Positions 23,589 through 32,920 of a stretch of 64,000 nt of DNA are shown one piece after another. Each line of letters starts with the position of its first letter. The stretch's first letter is position 1. The position numbers and the translations under genes are program-made. The stretch is from assembly GCA_025355505.1 (NCBI GenBank), contig JANXZM010000052.1:1-64000 (forward strand), given 5' to 3'. Source of the DNA: Acidobacteriaceae bacterium (lineage in GTDB: Bacteria; Acidobacteriota; Terriglobia; Terriglobales; Acidobacteriaceae). A model generated the notes under the pieces. The model ran no database searches. It had not been told where the DNA came from and worked only from the letters and a program-made list of their open reading frames with translations.

Positions 23589-25037
23589 TTATTGTTTCTT
23601 TTGGTAGGTGAATCCACCACCGCGTGTATTCGGGACGCCTTCGATCAGGTTCTTTTCAACCATCTTCTGCAAGATTCTTTTCATCTGGTCGGCGTCCTTG
23701 GTGAAGGTTATTTCACGCGCTTTCTTATTCCTTATCGTTTCGTGGGTTTCGAGATGCTGCATGATTCTTTGCTCTGGCGATGCCAGCGGTTCATGCAATA
23801 TTCTTATGAGCACAGCGTTGTTGCGTTCTTCGATGATCGGATCGCGCAGGCCCAAGTCCCGCATTTTTTCGAAAGCAGTGTTTAAGCCCTCTCCGACATC
23901 TTGGTTGGGAGGATTGGGAAATTTGTTTAGTAGTCGAACAATGGTTCCGTTTCGCGCGAAGCGTTCATCCAGAATGTTGGTGGGTGTAATGTGAGCAGGC
24001 AGTCGTCCGGGGCTTTGCACTTCGATCCTATTGTCAAAAATGCGAATATGAACGTCGTCGGCAATGCTGTAATCCCTGTGAATCACAGCGTTGGTGATGA
24101 TTTCATGTAAGGTTTCCCTCGGGTATTTGATCGCCTCGAATCCCTTCGCCCCCAAGTGTTGAATTTTTTCTATTTCGCTGACCGTAGTCGAGACAGCTTT
24201 ATCGATTTGATCATAGAGGCATCCTTCAATCGTGATGGGAAGGAACGTCAACACATCACGGAAACCCGCTTCATCCTGAGTTTCGTACCGATAAACCTTG
24301 ATGCCGCAACGTTTCGCGAGAATGGCCTGCGGTTCTTCCGCAAACAAAAGCAGTCCGGCCACGGTCGGCATCTGGTTCACAATGAGTTGCTGTTTTCTCA
24401 GCCATGTCTCAGGTGGCGCTTTTGGAACTACAGAATCTAGAAACCACTTCGTTTTCGGAGAATCGATGATTAATTCATTGGGCGCGGAAACAGTTTGACT
24501 TTCGAAGGAAATAAGACCCTTCGCATATTCCAATCGTTTCAATTGTTCCGGCATGCTCTGCGGAAGATTCTGTGCGCCTGCGCGGATATAAGCGATGCCT
24601 TCTGTGGACTTGATGATCTCTTGCGTGCGGCTTACCTGAACATGCAGCATGACACCTTGGCGATCGGCGCAACGTAGATACTCATACTGAAATTCTTTTC
24701 CCAACGGAAATGTTCTGGTAAAGGCCTGGAGGTGACCGTTGGCAGATTCAACATCGGAGAATCCCTGCCATTCCCGCTTTTTTACGTTACCGCCCAGCAT
24801 CTGCTCAGTAATGCCAATGTATAGATCACCGCCGTCTGTATTTGCGAAAGCGGAAATTGTGTTGGTTAACTTCGCCGGTGAAATTGCAGTCGATTTCACC
24901 TCGGAGTATTGGCCTTCCTCCACCTGAGTAAGCAGGTCGGCTTGAGACTGATCGATCTCGATCGCAGCCGTTTGTAAACCAAATAAAGCCGGTTGAAATT
25001 CGGACATATTTTTCACTTGACTAGGAATATGTGACAT
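23589..25037 (-). CDS. AlbA_2 (Schlafen) domain / ATPase-like DNA-binding protein (cargo)
   Basis: The 482-residue protein has an N-terminal AlbA_2 domain: EGQYSEVKSTAISPAKLTNTISAFANTDGGDLYIGITE (about 37-75). The middle has PREVLHEI-type GHKL signatures: YPRETLHEIITNAVIHRDYSIADDVHIRIFDNRIEVQSPGRLP (about 310-350). The C-terminus is a winged-helix-like segment. This is the layout of 'putative DNA binding domain / RecG-related' regulators, and AlbA_2 also occurs in defence genes. It is divergent from the transposase and shares its promoter region. It is much AT-richer than the host DNA. The alternative start MSEFQPALF is at 25007. Confidence 0.8.
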   Translation of the reverse strand: MSHIPSQVKNMSEFQPALFGLQTAAIEIDQSQADLLTQVEEGQYSEVKSTAISPAKLTNTISAFANTDGGDLYIGITEQMLGGNVKKREWQGFSDVESANGHLQAFTRTFPLGKEFQYEYLRCADRQGVMLHVQVSRTQEIIKSTEGIAYIRAGAQNLPQSMPEQLKRLEYAKGLISFESQTVSAPNELIIDSPKTKWFLDSVVPKAPPETWLRKQQLIVNQMPTVAGLLLFAEEPQAILAKRCGIKVYRYETQDEAGFRDVLTFLPITIEGCLYDQIDKAVSTTVSEIEKIQHLGAKGFEAIKYPRETLHEIITNAVIHRDYSIADDVHIRIFDNRIEVQSPGRLPAHITPTNILDERFARNGTIVRLLNKFPNPPNQDVGEGLNTAFEKMRDLGLRDPIIEERNNAVLIRILHEPLASPEQRIMQHLETHETIRNKKAREITFTKDADQMKRILQKMVEKNLIEGVPNTRGGGFTYQKKQ

Positions 25038-25091
25038 TCTAATGTTCCGTATTGATGTATGTCAAGTTCTTAATTAAACTGAATTATATGC

Positions 25092-25120
25092 TTGACATGA
25101 AAGTGACGGAGGTGTAATTT
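25092..25120 (+). promoter_or_regulatory. Promoter of the element 2 transposase
   Basis: TTGACA (25092-25097), a 17-bp spacer, then TAATTT (25115-25120), 8 nt before the ATG. The message would be almost leaderless. Confidence 0.5.
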
Positions 25121-25127
25121 CAATGAC

Positions 25128-25949
25128 ATGAACCGCCTTTCAGTTGCAGCCCGCGCCAAGATTCTGGGGATGCTGGTAGAGGGAAACAGCCTGCGGTCGT
25201 GCAGTCGCATGGCTGACGTTTCCATCAACACCGTTACGAAACTGCTGGTCGATCTCGGAGCAGCCTGCGAGAACTCCCACAATGAGCGCGTCAATAACGT
25301 TCGGGTACGCCGTTTGCAGTGCGATGAAATTTGGTCCTTCGTTGGTGCGAAAGCAAAGAATGTTAGCGCAGAGAAAAAACTAGAGGGATGGGGCGATGTT
25401 TGGACGTGGACAGCGATTGATGCCGATACGAAACTCTGCGTCAGTTACCTAGTGGGCGGTCGTAGCGCAGATTGGGCAATCGACTTCATGAAAGACGCTG
25501 CCAGCCGCATCCGTGGCCGGGTGCAGATCACCACGGACGGCCACAAGGCTTATCTAGAGGCAGTCGAAGAAGCATTCGGAGCCGATGTTGATTACGCACA
25601 ATTGCAGAAGATTTACGGCGCACCAGCAGAGAACGACACACGATATTCCCCGGCAACGTGCATCGGTTGCGAAATGAAAACAGTTAGCGGTGATCCCGAT
25701 CCCAAGCATGTGAGCACGTCCTACGTCGAACGTCACAACCTGACGATGCGAATGGGAATGCGGCGCTTCACTCGTTTGACGAACGGCTTCCCCAAGAAGA
25801 TCGAGAACCATGCTGCGATGGTCGCGATCCATGCGGTGTACTACAATTTCGCCAGAATCCACAAGACGCTCCGAATTACTCCGGCGATGGCCGCTGGTCT
25901 ATCTGATCACGTCTGGTCGCTTGAGGAAATCGTACTTCTGGCAAACTGA
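25128..25949 (+). CDS. IS1-family transposase without zinc ribbon
   Basis: A 273-residue IS1-type DDE transposase. It has an N-terminal helix-turn-helix (AARAKILGMLVEGNSLRSCSRMADVSINTVTKLL), then QCDEIWSFVGAK (D66), ITTDGHKAY (D137) and YVERHNLTMRMGMRRF (E201). Compared with the transposase at 7418 it lacks the N-terminal zinc ribbon, but the catalytic core aligns along its whole length (RYSPA, RLTN-F-KK, YNF-RIH-TLR-TPAM). The stop lies 9 bp before the right end of the element. The triad is complete. Confidence 0.92.
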   Translation: MNRLSVAARAKILGMLVEGNSLRSCSRMADVSINTVTKLLVDLGAACENSHNERVNNVRVRRLQCDEIWSFVGAKAKNVSAEKKLEGWGDVWTWTAIDADTKLCVSYLVGGRSADWAIDFMKDAASRIRGRVQITTDGHKAYLEAVEEAFGADVDYAQLQKIYGAPAENDTRYSPATCIGCEMKTVSGDPDPKHVSTSYVERHNLTMRMGMRRFTRLTNGFPKKIENHAAMVAIHAVYYNFARIHKTLRITPAMAAGLSDHVWSLEEIVLLAN

Positions 25950-26088
25950 GACACTACCGCATTGTTCGCAGTATAGCCTCAGAGCTATCCTCGAAGTTTG
26001 TGAGGGCTCGACGCCAGATTTGTGATGAATTCAGGTTTGTGCAGAAACAGGAAACACGCAGAGACGGGCCGCCCCCGGCCGTCCAGTT

Positions 26089-26763
26089 TCACGGAATGAC
26101 GATCCGGCTGCCTGCCGCTTCTGGGCCGACGATGGCCGAGTGCTTTTCAGGGAACTGCGCAAATAGGAAATCGACGAACGCCCGCGACTTCGGCCTGCCG
26201 GATGTCCGTCCCAAGCCCATGCGCAAGAGGAATACCAGCGCCTTCAAAACTTCGGAATCCCGCAGCCGTGTGTGGCCGATTTGCTGCTGTTCGGCCTCGC
26301 GAAACTCCCTGACCATGGTCTCGACTTCGCGAGCGATGTCTCGAACGATGTTCTGCTGCGCCACGTTGGCGATTGCCGGTTCGTAAATGAGGCTGGAGTT
26401 CACCAGCGTTTGGTAGCTCTTGGCCAGCGAACTGACAGCCGCAATCAAATCACGGTCTGCGAGCGAGCGATCGGCTCGGGCGCTCTTGGCCAGCGCGAAG
26501 CTGAGTCCCAGGATCAGTTCCTCGCGTTCGTAGAGAAACTGCTCATTGATCTCAACCTCAGGGAACAGAGCTTCGCGCTCCTGTTCGCTAAATTGGCCGT
26601 TGTGCTCTTTCGCGTGCTCCCGCGACTGCTGGAGATAAGGACAGTCGCTGGGGCAGTCGAGCGTCACCTCGCGCTGCTCGCCGCAGCACTGCGGGCAGAT
26701 TTTCCCGTGCACAGCCGGGCAAAACCGCTTTTCTTTTCGTTCTTCACAGATCGCACAACTCAA
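26089..26763 (-). CDS. Zinc-cluster protein of unknown function
   Basis: The N-terminus has a dense cysteine cluster: CAICEERKEKRFCPAV then ICPQCCGEQREV and CPSDCPYL. The remaining ~160 residues are helical (EREELILGLSFALAKSARA, LREFREAEQQQIGHTRL), without a recognised family. A longer frame to 26940 exists, but its first part is encoded by a low-complexity repeat, so TTG 26763 with GAGGA upstream is the more likely start. Before the IS insertion it lay just upstream of recQ on the same strand. Confidence 0.6.
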   Translation of the reverse strand: MSCAICEERKEKRFCPAVHGKICPQCCGEQREVTLDCPSDCPYLQQSREHAKEHNGQFSEQEREALFPEVEINEQFLYEREELILGLSFALAKSARADRSLADRDLIAAVSSLAKSYQTLVNSSLIYEPAIANVAQQNIVRDIAREVETMVREFREAEQQQIGHTRLRDSEVLKALVFLLRMGLGRTSGRPKSRAFVDFLFAQFPEKHSAIVGPEAAGSRIVIP

Positions 26764-27101
26764 GATCAGTTCCTCGAATTCGATTATTTCACGGAAAGAG
26801 CCAGGCTCTACCGCCGAGACGCCTCGAAATAAAACGAGCTGCGAGCGTGCAGCTTCGACGCTTTGCGCGATCAGGTTCTGGGTTGCTGGAAGCTCAAGGC
26901 GCGAAGCGCGAAGCTCAAAGCTCAAAGCTGGCTTGTGCACCGTTACTGATGCAACATTGGAAGCGCAGATCGTGTATAAACGCCGCTAATCGCTGCTATA
27001 AGCGATTTCTATTTGTCTGCTTGCACCTGACGCGATAGCCTGTCTGTTCACCCCGGTCATTCAATCTGATTGCTGGGCAGCACACGAACTTAAGGAGAGG
27101 C

Positions 27102-28532
27102 ATGTCAACTGAACTGCGGAATTTTCTGGCGATCCCCTACGACGAACTGGAAGAGATGAATCTGGAAGCGAAGAAGCAGCGCCTGGACCGCGTGGCTCCT
27201 CACAAAGTTCAGGAGGAGCGGCTGAAGTATCTGGCGGCCGAATCGCGCATCAAGGCCGTGACCGTGATGTTCAGCGACCTGGAAGGACGTCTGCACATGC
27301 TGGACTATGACAAGAAATTCCTGCTGAACAGCTTCGACAACCTGACTTTTGACGGTTCGTCGATTCGCGGCTTCACGGCGCAGCGGGAAAGCGATCTGCG
27401 TTTAGGCATTGACTGGGCTGCCTTCTACTGGGGACCGGCGGATGTGTTCGGGCCCGGCAAGGTGATGGTGTTCGGCGAAGTGATCGACAAGGGCGGCGAG
27501 CCTTACTCGGCCGACATGCGCGGCGTCCTCAAGACTTTTGCCGCGGGTCTGCACAAGAAGCACGGATACACTTTGAACGCGGCCAATGAGATTGAAGGCT
27601 TCCTGTTTCAGGGTTCGGACGCCGAGCGCACTTACCACGAAACTGGCAAGTTCGAATACGTGAACACGGGCGGCTATTACCATTCGTTGCCGGGCGATCC
27701 GCTGCGCAATTTCATCGATACGACCGCGGAAGTGCAGCGCTCGATGGGATTCCAGAATGAAAAAGATCACCCGGAAGTTGCTCCGTCGCAGTTCGAGATC
27801 AACTACAGCTATGCGGAAGTGGTGGCTGCGGCTGACCAGATCCAGCTTTATAAGCTGATCTGCCGTCAGGTCGCGCGCAACCTTGGACTGACTGCGTCAT
27901 TCCTGCCCAAGCCGGTTGTCGGCGTCAACGGCAGCGGCATGCACACCAATGTTTCGATCAGCAAGGGCGGTAAGAATCTGTTCTGGGATCCGAAGGGCGA
28001 AGAAAAGCTGAGCAAGCCGGGATGGGAGTTCGTGGACCGCATTCTGACCCACGGCAACGACATCTGCCTGCTGCTGAATCCGAGTGTTAACGCGTATCGC
28101 CGTCTGGATCCCCACTTCGAAGCGCCGAACCAGATCAAGGCGTCGGCGGTCGATCGCGGCTCGATGGTCCGTATCCCGATCGGCAACGAGCGCAGCATGC
28201 GCGTGGAAGTGCGCTCGGTGGCTCCAGACGCGAATCCGTATCTGGTCATGCTCTCGATCTTCAAGGCGGGACTTGAGGGCAACACGGCGAAGATCAAGAA
28301 CCTGCGTCAGGCGGAACGGTATCTTCCGGACAACATATACGCCGCACTCGATAACTTCCGGAAAGCCGACTGGACGTCGGAGTTGCTGGGCAAGGACGTG
28401 AAAGCGCGTTACGCCGACCTGAAGCAGGCCTCGGCCGATCGCTGTCCGCGCCTCCTGGGCACGTACGTGAAAGCGCCCGAAGTGCAGTACCACCACGACG
28501 TCTATAACCAGTATCTTTGGAACAAATTTTAG
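27102..28532 (+). CDS. glnA: Type I glutamine synthetase
   Basis: GlnA joins ammonia to glutamate. Key motifs are visible: TFDGSSIRGFTAQRESD, NEIEGFLF (metal ligands), PSQFEINYSYAEVVAAADQIQLYK, VVGVNGSGMHTNVSI, LNPSVNAYRRLDPHFEAPNQ and NERSMRVEVRSVAPDANPY. The length is 476 residues. The usual adenylylation-loop tyrosine motif (NLYDLPPEE) of the beta subtype is not seen near the C-terminus, so control by adenylylation is doubtful. ATG 27102 has AAGGAGAGG. A GC-rich palindrome (28550-28575) follows. Confidence 0.95.
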   Translation: MSTELRNFLAIPYDELEEMNLEAKKQRLDRVAPHKVQEERLKYLAAESRIKAVTVMFSDLEGRLHMLDYDKKFLLNSFDNLTFDGSSIRGFTAQRESDLRLGIDWAAFYWGPADVFGPGKVMVFGEVIDKGGEPYSADMRGVLKTFAAGLHKKHGYTLNAANEIEGFLFQGSDAERTYHETGKFEYVNTGGYYHSLPGDPLRNFIDTTAEVQRSMGFQNEKDHPEVAPSQFEINYSYAEVVAAADQIQLYKLICRQVARNLGLTASFLPKPVVGVNGSGMHTNVSISKGGKNLFWDPKGEEKLSKPGWEFVDRILTHGNDICLLLNPSVNAYRRLDPHFEAPNQIKASAVDRGSMVRIPIGNERSMRVEVRSVAPDANPYLVMLSIFKAGLEGNTAKIKNLRQAERYLPDNIYAALDNFRKADWTSELLGKDVKARYADLKQASADRCPRLLGTYVKAPEVQYHHDVYNQYLWNKF

Positions 28533-28549
28533 TTGGTTCTGCTCGCGCA

Positions 28550-28575
28550 GGGACGGACGCCCTCGTCCGTCCGTC
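28550..28575. repeat. Dispersed palindrome after glnA
   Basis: GGGACGGACGCCCTCGTCC continues with GTCCGTCC. The arms are GGACGGAC and GTCCGTCC. It is a member of the GC-rich palindrome family and may end the glnA transcript. Confidence 0.65.
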
Positions 28576-28685
28576 CTCGCCGAGCGCAGCTCGGCCTCTT
28601 TTCCGCTCCGAAGGGATTAGTTCCTGTCATTACCCTTTCGGGGACTATGGCCCGCCGCTTCTACTTGCGATAATTGTTGTTTCCG

Positions 28686-30383
28686 ATGGAACTCAAACTC
28701 GTTGACGAGCGCTGGCTCCCCAAATCAGTTCTCTGCCTGCGCGATTACAGTCTGAATAAATTCCTGCGCGATTTGGTGGCTGGGATCACCGTAGGCCTGG
28801 TGGCTCTGCCGCTGGCTATGGCGTTTGCCATCGCATCAGGACTCACGCCGCAGGCTGGTATTTACTGCGCCGTGGTCACCGGCTTTTTGATTTCCGCGCT
28901 GGGCGGATCCTCAACCCAGATCGGTGGCCCGACCGGAGCCTTTGTGGTCGTCATTTCCGGTATTGTTGCCGCTCACGGTGTCGATGGCCTCTTCATGTGC
29001 ACCGTGATGGCCGGAATCATTCTCGTCATCATGGGCCTTACCGGCATGGGCGCCGCGGTGAAGTACATTCCACGGCCGATCGTTATCGGCTTTACCAATG
29101 GCATTGCCATCCTCATCGCCAGCACCCAGGTGAAGGATTTCTTCGGCCTTAAGCTGGAAAAAGTTCCCGGTGTGTTTTTCGCGCGCATCGAGGCGCTGGT
29201 ACTGAACTTTCATACTTTTTCGCTCGAAGCCACCGCGTTGGCCGTCGGCACAATCGTCATCATTGTTGTGTGCCGTGCGGTTTCCAATCGCGTCCCTGGC
29301 GCAATTGTGGCCTTGGTGCTGGGCACGCTCACGGTCTGGATTTTCAAACTGCCGGTCGCAACCATCGGTTCGCGCTTCAATGGAATTCCCAGCGGCATGC
29401 CGCATCTCCACATTCCCTTGTTTCGTTTTGATTTGATTCACGGACTTCTCGGACCGGCAATGACAGTTGCCATGCTGGGCGCGATCGAGTCGCTGATGTC
29501 GGCGGTAGTGTCGGATCGTATGAGCAATGATCGGCACAATCCGAATGTTGAACTGGTGGCGCAGGGCATCGCCAATGTGGTTTCGCCGATGTTTGGCGGC
29601 CTGCCGGCAACCGGTGCCATCGCTCGCACTGCGACCAACATCCGTGCGGGGGCAAAAACACCGGTTGCAGGCATAATTCACGCCCTGACCCTGTTGGCGA
29701 TTCTGCTTTTTGCTTCGAAGCTCGTGAGTTTCGTGCCCATGGCGGTGCTGGCGGGAATCCTGATGGTGGTGTCTTACAACATGGGTGAGTGGAGCGAGAT
29801 TCCGTCGCTGCTCAGGCTTACGAAAACCGACGTCAGCGTCTGGCTGGTTACGTTCGCGCTGACCGTCTTCGCCGATCTGACGGTTGCCGTGCAGGCGGGC
29901 ATGATCCTGGCGGCGCTGCTGTTCATCAGCCGCGTGGCTGCCACCACGACCGTTTCGCAGGTGACCGACGACTACGTTGAAGATGGGCGCGTGCACATTC
30001 TGCAGGATAAGGACATCCCGTATTACGCAACCATTTTTCGCATCCACGGGCCGTTTCTGTTCGGTGCGACCGACAAGATTGACGTGGTCACCGAGCATAT
30101 TCACAAGCTGCCACCAGTCGTGATTCTGCGGCTGCGAAATATGACCGCGCTAGATGCCACCGGACTCTTCGCGCTGGAAGAGGTCGCGCGGACTCTGAAG
30201 GCGAGCGGTCGCGCGTTGATTCTTTGTGGCGCGAGAGAACAGCCGTTGCAGCTCATCCAACAGACGGAGTTCGAGGAGTTGGTCGGTCCCGAAAACATTT
30301 GCGACAACGTGCAGGACGCTCTGCGCCGCGCCGAAGAAGCCTTTGAAAGGCTGCAACCCGCGGGGAAGCCGACGGCAAGGTAG
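28686..30383 (+). CDS. SulP-family anion transporter with STAS domain
   Basis: The protein has ten or more membrane helices. SulP signatures are AGITVGLVALPLAMAFAIASG, then GGSSTQIGGPTGAFVVV and the mid-protein FGGLPATGAIARTATNIRAGAKTP. A cytoplasmic STAS domain follows (about residues 440-560: YYATIFRIHGPFLFGATDKID, TALDATGLFALEEVA). Substrates of the family are sulfate, bicarbonate or other anions and are not predictable here. ATG 28686 is chosen over TTG 28674. It is monocistronic; a 164-bp repeat element follows. Confidence 0.9.
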   Translation: MELKLVDERWLPKSVLCLRDYSLNKFLRDLVAGITVGLVALPLAMAFAIASGLTPQAGIYCAVVTGFLISALGGSSTQIGGPTGAFVVVISGIVAAHGVDGLFMCTVMAGIILVIMGLTGMGAAVKYIPRPIVIGFTNGIAILIASTQVKDFFGLKLEKVPGVFFARIEALVLNFHTFSLEATALAVGTIVIIVVCRAVSNRVPGAIVALVLGTLTVWIFKLPVATIGSRFNGIPSGMPHLHIPLFRFDLIHGLLGPAMTVAMLGAIESLMSAVVSDRMSNDRHNPNVELVAQGIANVVSPMFGGLPATGAIARTATNIRAGAKTPVAGIIHALTLLAILLFASKLVSFVPMAVLAGILMVVSYNMGEWSEIPSLLRLTKTDVSVWLVTFALTVFADLTVAVQAGMILAALLFISRVAATTTVSQVTDDYVEDGRVHILQDKDIPYYATIFRIHGPFLFGATDKIDVVTEHIHKLPPVVILRLRNMTALDATGLFALEEVARTLKASGRALILCGAREQPLQLIQQTEFEELVGPENICDNVQDALRRAEEAFERLQPAGKPTAR

Positions 30384-30402
30384 GCCGCAAGTGTGTGGGA
30401 AG

Positions 30403-30566
30403 GGCACGACTTCAGAGGCTGCGGAAAAATGCAATTTGCCCAGGAAAAACGACCACCGGGGCTGAAGCCCGCAGTGATTTTAGGCGACTTACGTGGCCCT
30501 GAAGGGCCGCTCTTCCACAGTGATGTACAGATTCGTGACTTTTTCCGCAGCCTGTTCAGTCGTGCC
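30403..30566. repeat. 164-bp REPIN-like element after the SulP gene
   Basis: The left end GGCACGACTTCAGAGGCTGC continues GGAAAAA and is mirrored at the right end by TTTTTCCGCAGCCTGTTCAG...TCGTGCC. About 32 bp pair with few mismatches. Two smaller hairpins lie inside (GGGGCTGAAGCCC and GGCCCTGAAGGGCC). No gene is present in 30384-30626. Confidence 0.8.
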
Positions 30567-30626
30567 GTAAGTGCCGCTGAATGAAATACGGCTTCATCCG
30601 CTGAGGGCAGCTGGGGGCGCAGCCTT

Positions 30627-31712
30627 CTAATGCATCGCCGCCATATTCGTGAGGTTGGCATTCAGGTAGCGGCTCATCGCCAAGTCGACAATGGTGCCGA
30701 TCATTTCCGTGTAGGAGAGTCCCGATGCCTTTGCCGCCATGGCAAATTCCTGCCGGCTGGCCAGCCACGGATTCGGATTCGCTTCGATGACGTACACGTC
30801 GCCGTTGGGGGCCAGTCGCATGTCGATGCGCCCATAGTCGCGCAGCTTCAGTGCCCGGTACGCGGCCAGCGCTGTATCTCCCAGCCGCTTCATCGTATCC
30901 TCGTCCAGATTTTCCGCGACTTGCGATTTTGTCAGCTTGTAGGCTTCGGTGTTCTTCTCAAACTTCACATCGTAGCTGGCGATTTTTGGCGTGCCTTCGG
31001 GCAGGCGTGACAGGTCGAGCTCCACCATTGGCAAAACCTGCGACCGCTCGTAGCTGCCCAGAATCCCGGCGTAAATTTCGCGACCCTCGATGTATTCCTC
31101 AATCAGGGCCGGCGAGTCGAATTCATCCTGGATGTACTCGACGCGCTCCATCAACTCCTTGACGTTTTTGACGACAGCGCCGGCGTCGATGCCGATCGAT
31201 CCATCCTCCCACGACGGTTTGACGATCAGCGGAAAAGAAATGTCGTGGGCATGTTCAATGCGTCCGCGGTAGGAGGTCGCAAAGAACGGAGTTTTGATGC
31301 CGTGAAAGGCGAAGATTTTCTTGGCAATCGCTTTGTCCTGGGCGAGAAAAATGGCATGCGGACCCGCGCCGGTATAGCGTAATCCCAGCAAGTCGACATA
31401 CGCGACCACGTTCATTTCCTTGGTGTCGTCGCCGTCGAAAGACTCGGTCAGGTTAAAAATGAGGTCGGCATCGCAACGCGAGAGCGAGTGCAGCGACTGT
31501 GGGCGCCCATCCAGCTCGAAATACGAAGGCTCGTGCCCCAACTTTTGCAGCGCTTCGAAAATTTCCTCGCGATCGGTCTTCTCTTTTTTTACCTTCTTTA
31601 CTTTCTTGCGAGGCTTCCGCGCAGGAACCGCCTCTTCCTTTGCCGCCGCCGCGACCGGATCCTCGTTCCACACGTCGTACAGCAGCGCGATCTTCAGTTT
31701 TGCTCCGATCAT
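30627..31712 (-). CDS. ATP-grasp ligase, D-Ala-D-Ala ligase-like
   Basis: The central and C-terminal ATP-grasp parts are clear: IFLAQDKAIAKKIFAFHGIKTPFFA, PLIVKPSWEDGSIGID, PALIEEYIEGREIYAGILG, and YGRIDMRLAPNGDVYVIEANPNPWLA with the metal ligands. A Lys-rich insert (KPRKKVKKVKKEK) sits near residue 40. The peptide made is unknown, and a peptidoglycan role is not required. ATG 31712 has GAGGAGAG. It is 36 nt downstream of the zinc peptidase gene and probably co-transcribed. Confidence 0.88.
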   Translation of the reverse strand: MIGAKLKIALLYDVWNEDPVAAAAKEEAVPARKPRKKVKKVKKEKTDREEIFEALQKLGHEPSYFELDGRPQSLHSLSRCDADLIFNLTESFDGDDTKEMNVVAYVDLLGLRYTGAGPHAIFLAQDKAIAKKIFAFHGIKTPFFATSYRGRIEHAHDISFPLIVKPSWEDGSIGIDAGAVVKNVKELMERVEYIQDEFDSPALIEEYIEGREIYAGILGSYERSQVLPMVELDLSRLPEGTPKIASYDVKFEKNTEAYKLTKSQVAENLDEDTMKRLGDTALAAYRALKLRDYGRIDMRLAPNGDVYVIEANPNPWLASRQEFAMAAKASGLSYTEMIGTIVDLAMSRYLNANLTNMAAMH

Positions 31713-31748
31713 TAGTCTCTCCTCGGAAACCAAAAGCCAAAAGCTTTT

Positions 31749-32804
31749 TTACGGCTGAATGAACTTTCCTTTCGTCACGTAGGTCATCACCAGTGCGGTG
31801 GCATAGGCGGTAACTTCCGCCAGATGTTCCGCGCTGCGTGTTTTGTCGGCGCGCAAGTCGAGTTCACCGGCGCGTTTTTCGATTGTGTCTATCAAAGTTT
31901 TGATCAGCGGACGTTGCGCGCCGGTCCACTGCGCAACTTTGTCGATCACCGCCTTGCGGTGCTGATGGAGAAATTCGTGCGCCGGCGCCGCCGTTTTCCG
32001 CCGCTTGGATACGGGAAAAATGTCGCGCAAATCCGTGTCCGGCGTGAGCTCGCTGACCGCAACTTCTTCCCGCGCCGCCTGCTGAAAGTGGTAGAAGTCC
32101 GCCACCGTAGTTTCCATTTCATCGACCGTGATGTCGGTCTGTCCGCGCCGTCGTACCGGGTCGCTTTTCCCCAACTTGCGTGCCAGCCGGTTCAGGTAGA
32201 GCAGCTTCTCGATCGCGCCCCACCCGCGATACCGCTTACGCCAGTTCGAGCGCGGCGTCAGCCAAACCGCGAACGTTTCGGCAAAATCTTCATCCGGATG
32301 CTTCTGCGCATACCATCCCGGCAAGTGCCGCACATAGTCGCGGGAAAACGGCGCGGGCCGGTAGTTGTCGCGATACGGGCGGCGGAATGGCCCGAAGATC
32401 TGCTTCCACTCGGGCTTGATATGCAGCTTGTACGCATAGGTGAACGCGTGTCCCGCTTCATGCCGCAGGTACATCATGATTTCTCTCGCGTCTTCCAGGT
32501 CGTGCGTTTCTTTTTCCAGTTGCGCCAGCGCCGCATTCGCCAGATAAAACGGAATCCCGATGATCGGCTCGCCGGACGGACAGCCCCACTCGTCCGTCAA
32601 ATAACAGGCCGGACGAAATTTAGTCAGCCCCTTCGCCTCCAGCTCACGATAGAGCTGTTCGACAAAGCGCTCCACCGGTGACCCTGCAAGCGTAAGTCCC
32701 AGCTCGCGAATCGGCCGACTCAGAAGTTCCTGGTACGCGGGTTCAGGTTTAGCAATATCGTGCACAAACGCTCGCTCACAAAGAGTCTGCAACCGCGCGG
32801 GCAC
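31749..32804 (-). CDS. Putative zinc metallopeptidase
   Basis: The 351-residue protein has the metal motif YLRHEAGHAFTYAYKL (HEAGH near residue 114) and a downstream HPDEDFAETFAVWLTPR that can give the third ligand. No signal peptide is seen, so it is cytosolic. It is followed by the ATP-grasp ligase on the same strand. The pairing of a ligase with a peptidase suggests synthesis or processing of a small peptide or peptide-tagged molecule; this is inference only. Confidence 0.75.
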   Translation of the reverse strand: MPARLQTLCERAFVHDIAKPEPAYQELLSRPIRELGLTLAGSPVERFVEQLYRELEAKGLTKFRPACYLTDEWGCPSGEPIIGIPFYLANAALAQLEKETHDLEDAREIMMYLRHEAGHAFTYAYKLHIKPEWKQIFGPFRRPYRDNYRPAPFSRDYVRHLPGWYAQKHPDEDFAETFAVWLTPRSNWRKRYRGWGAIEKLLYLNRLARKLGKSDPVRRRGQTDITVDEMETTVADFYHFQQAAREEVAVSELTPDTDLRDIFPVSKRRKTAAPAHEFLHQHRKAVIDKVAQWTGAQRPLIKTLIDTIEKRAGELDLRADKTRSAEHLAEVTAYATALVMTYVTKGKFIQP

Positions 32805-32920
32805 ACACGGGGGGAGGCAGTATCACTATCGTGAACAGTAATGGAAAGCGGGTCGATTGGGGAGTGACTGCGGTAATGCGGGGTGGCGCGCTGTCTTGAC
32901 CGGTCGGTTACGGTGATTCA

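Larger units (their letters stand above)
22933..25958. mobile_element. IS1-family element with cargo (element 2, 3026 bp)
   Basis: The ends are perfect 16-bp inverted repeats, GGTAGTGTCTCAGTTT (22933-22948) and its complement (25943-25958). They are flanked by a perfect 8-bp target duplication, GCATTGTT (22925-22932 and 25959-25966). Inside are a 71-residue basic protein, an 86-residue protein, a Schlafen/AlbA_2 ATPase-like protein, and an IS1-type transposase. The perfect duplication points to recent movement. The terminal sequence GGTAGTGTC is shared with element 1. Confidence 0.93.

Noticed and set aside
28911-30104. 397-codon ORF on the minus strand opposite the SulP gene
   Set aside because: The product is low-complexity (His/Arg/Asn-rich) and the opposite frame is a clear transporter.
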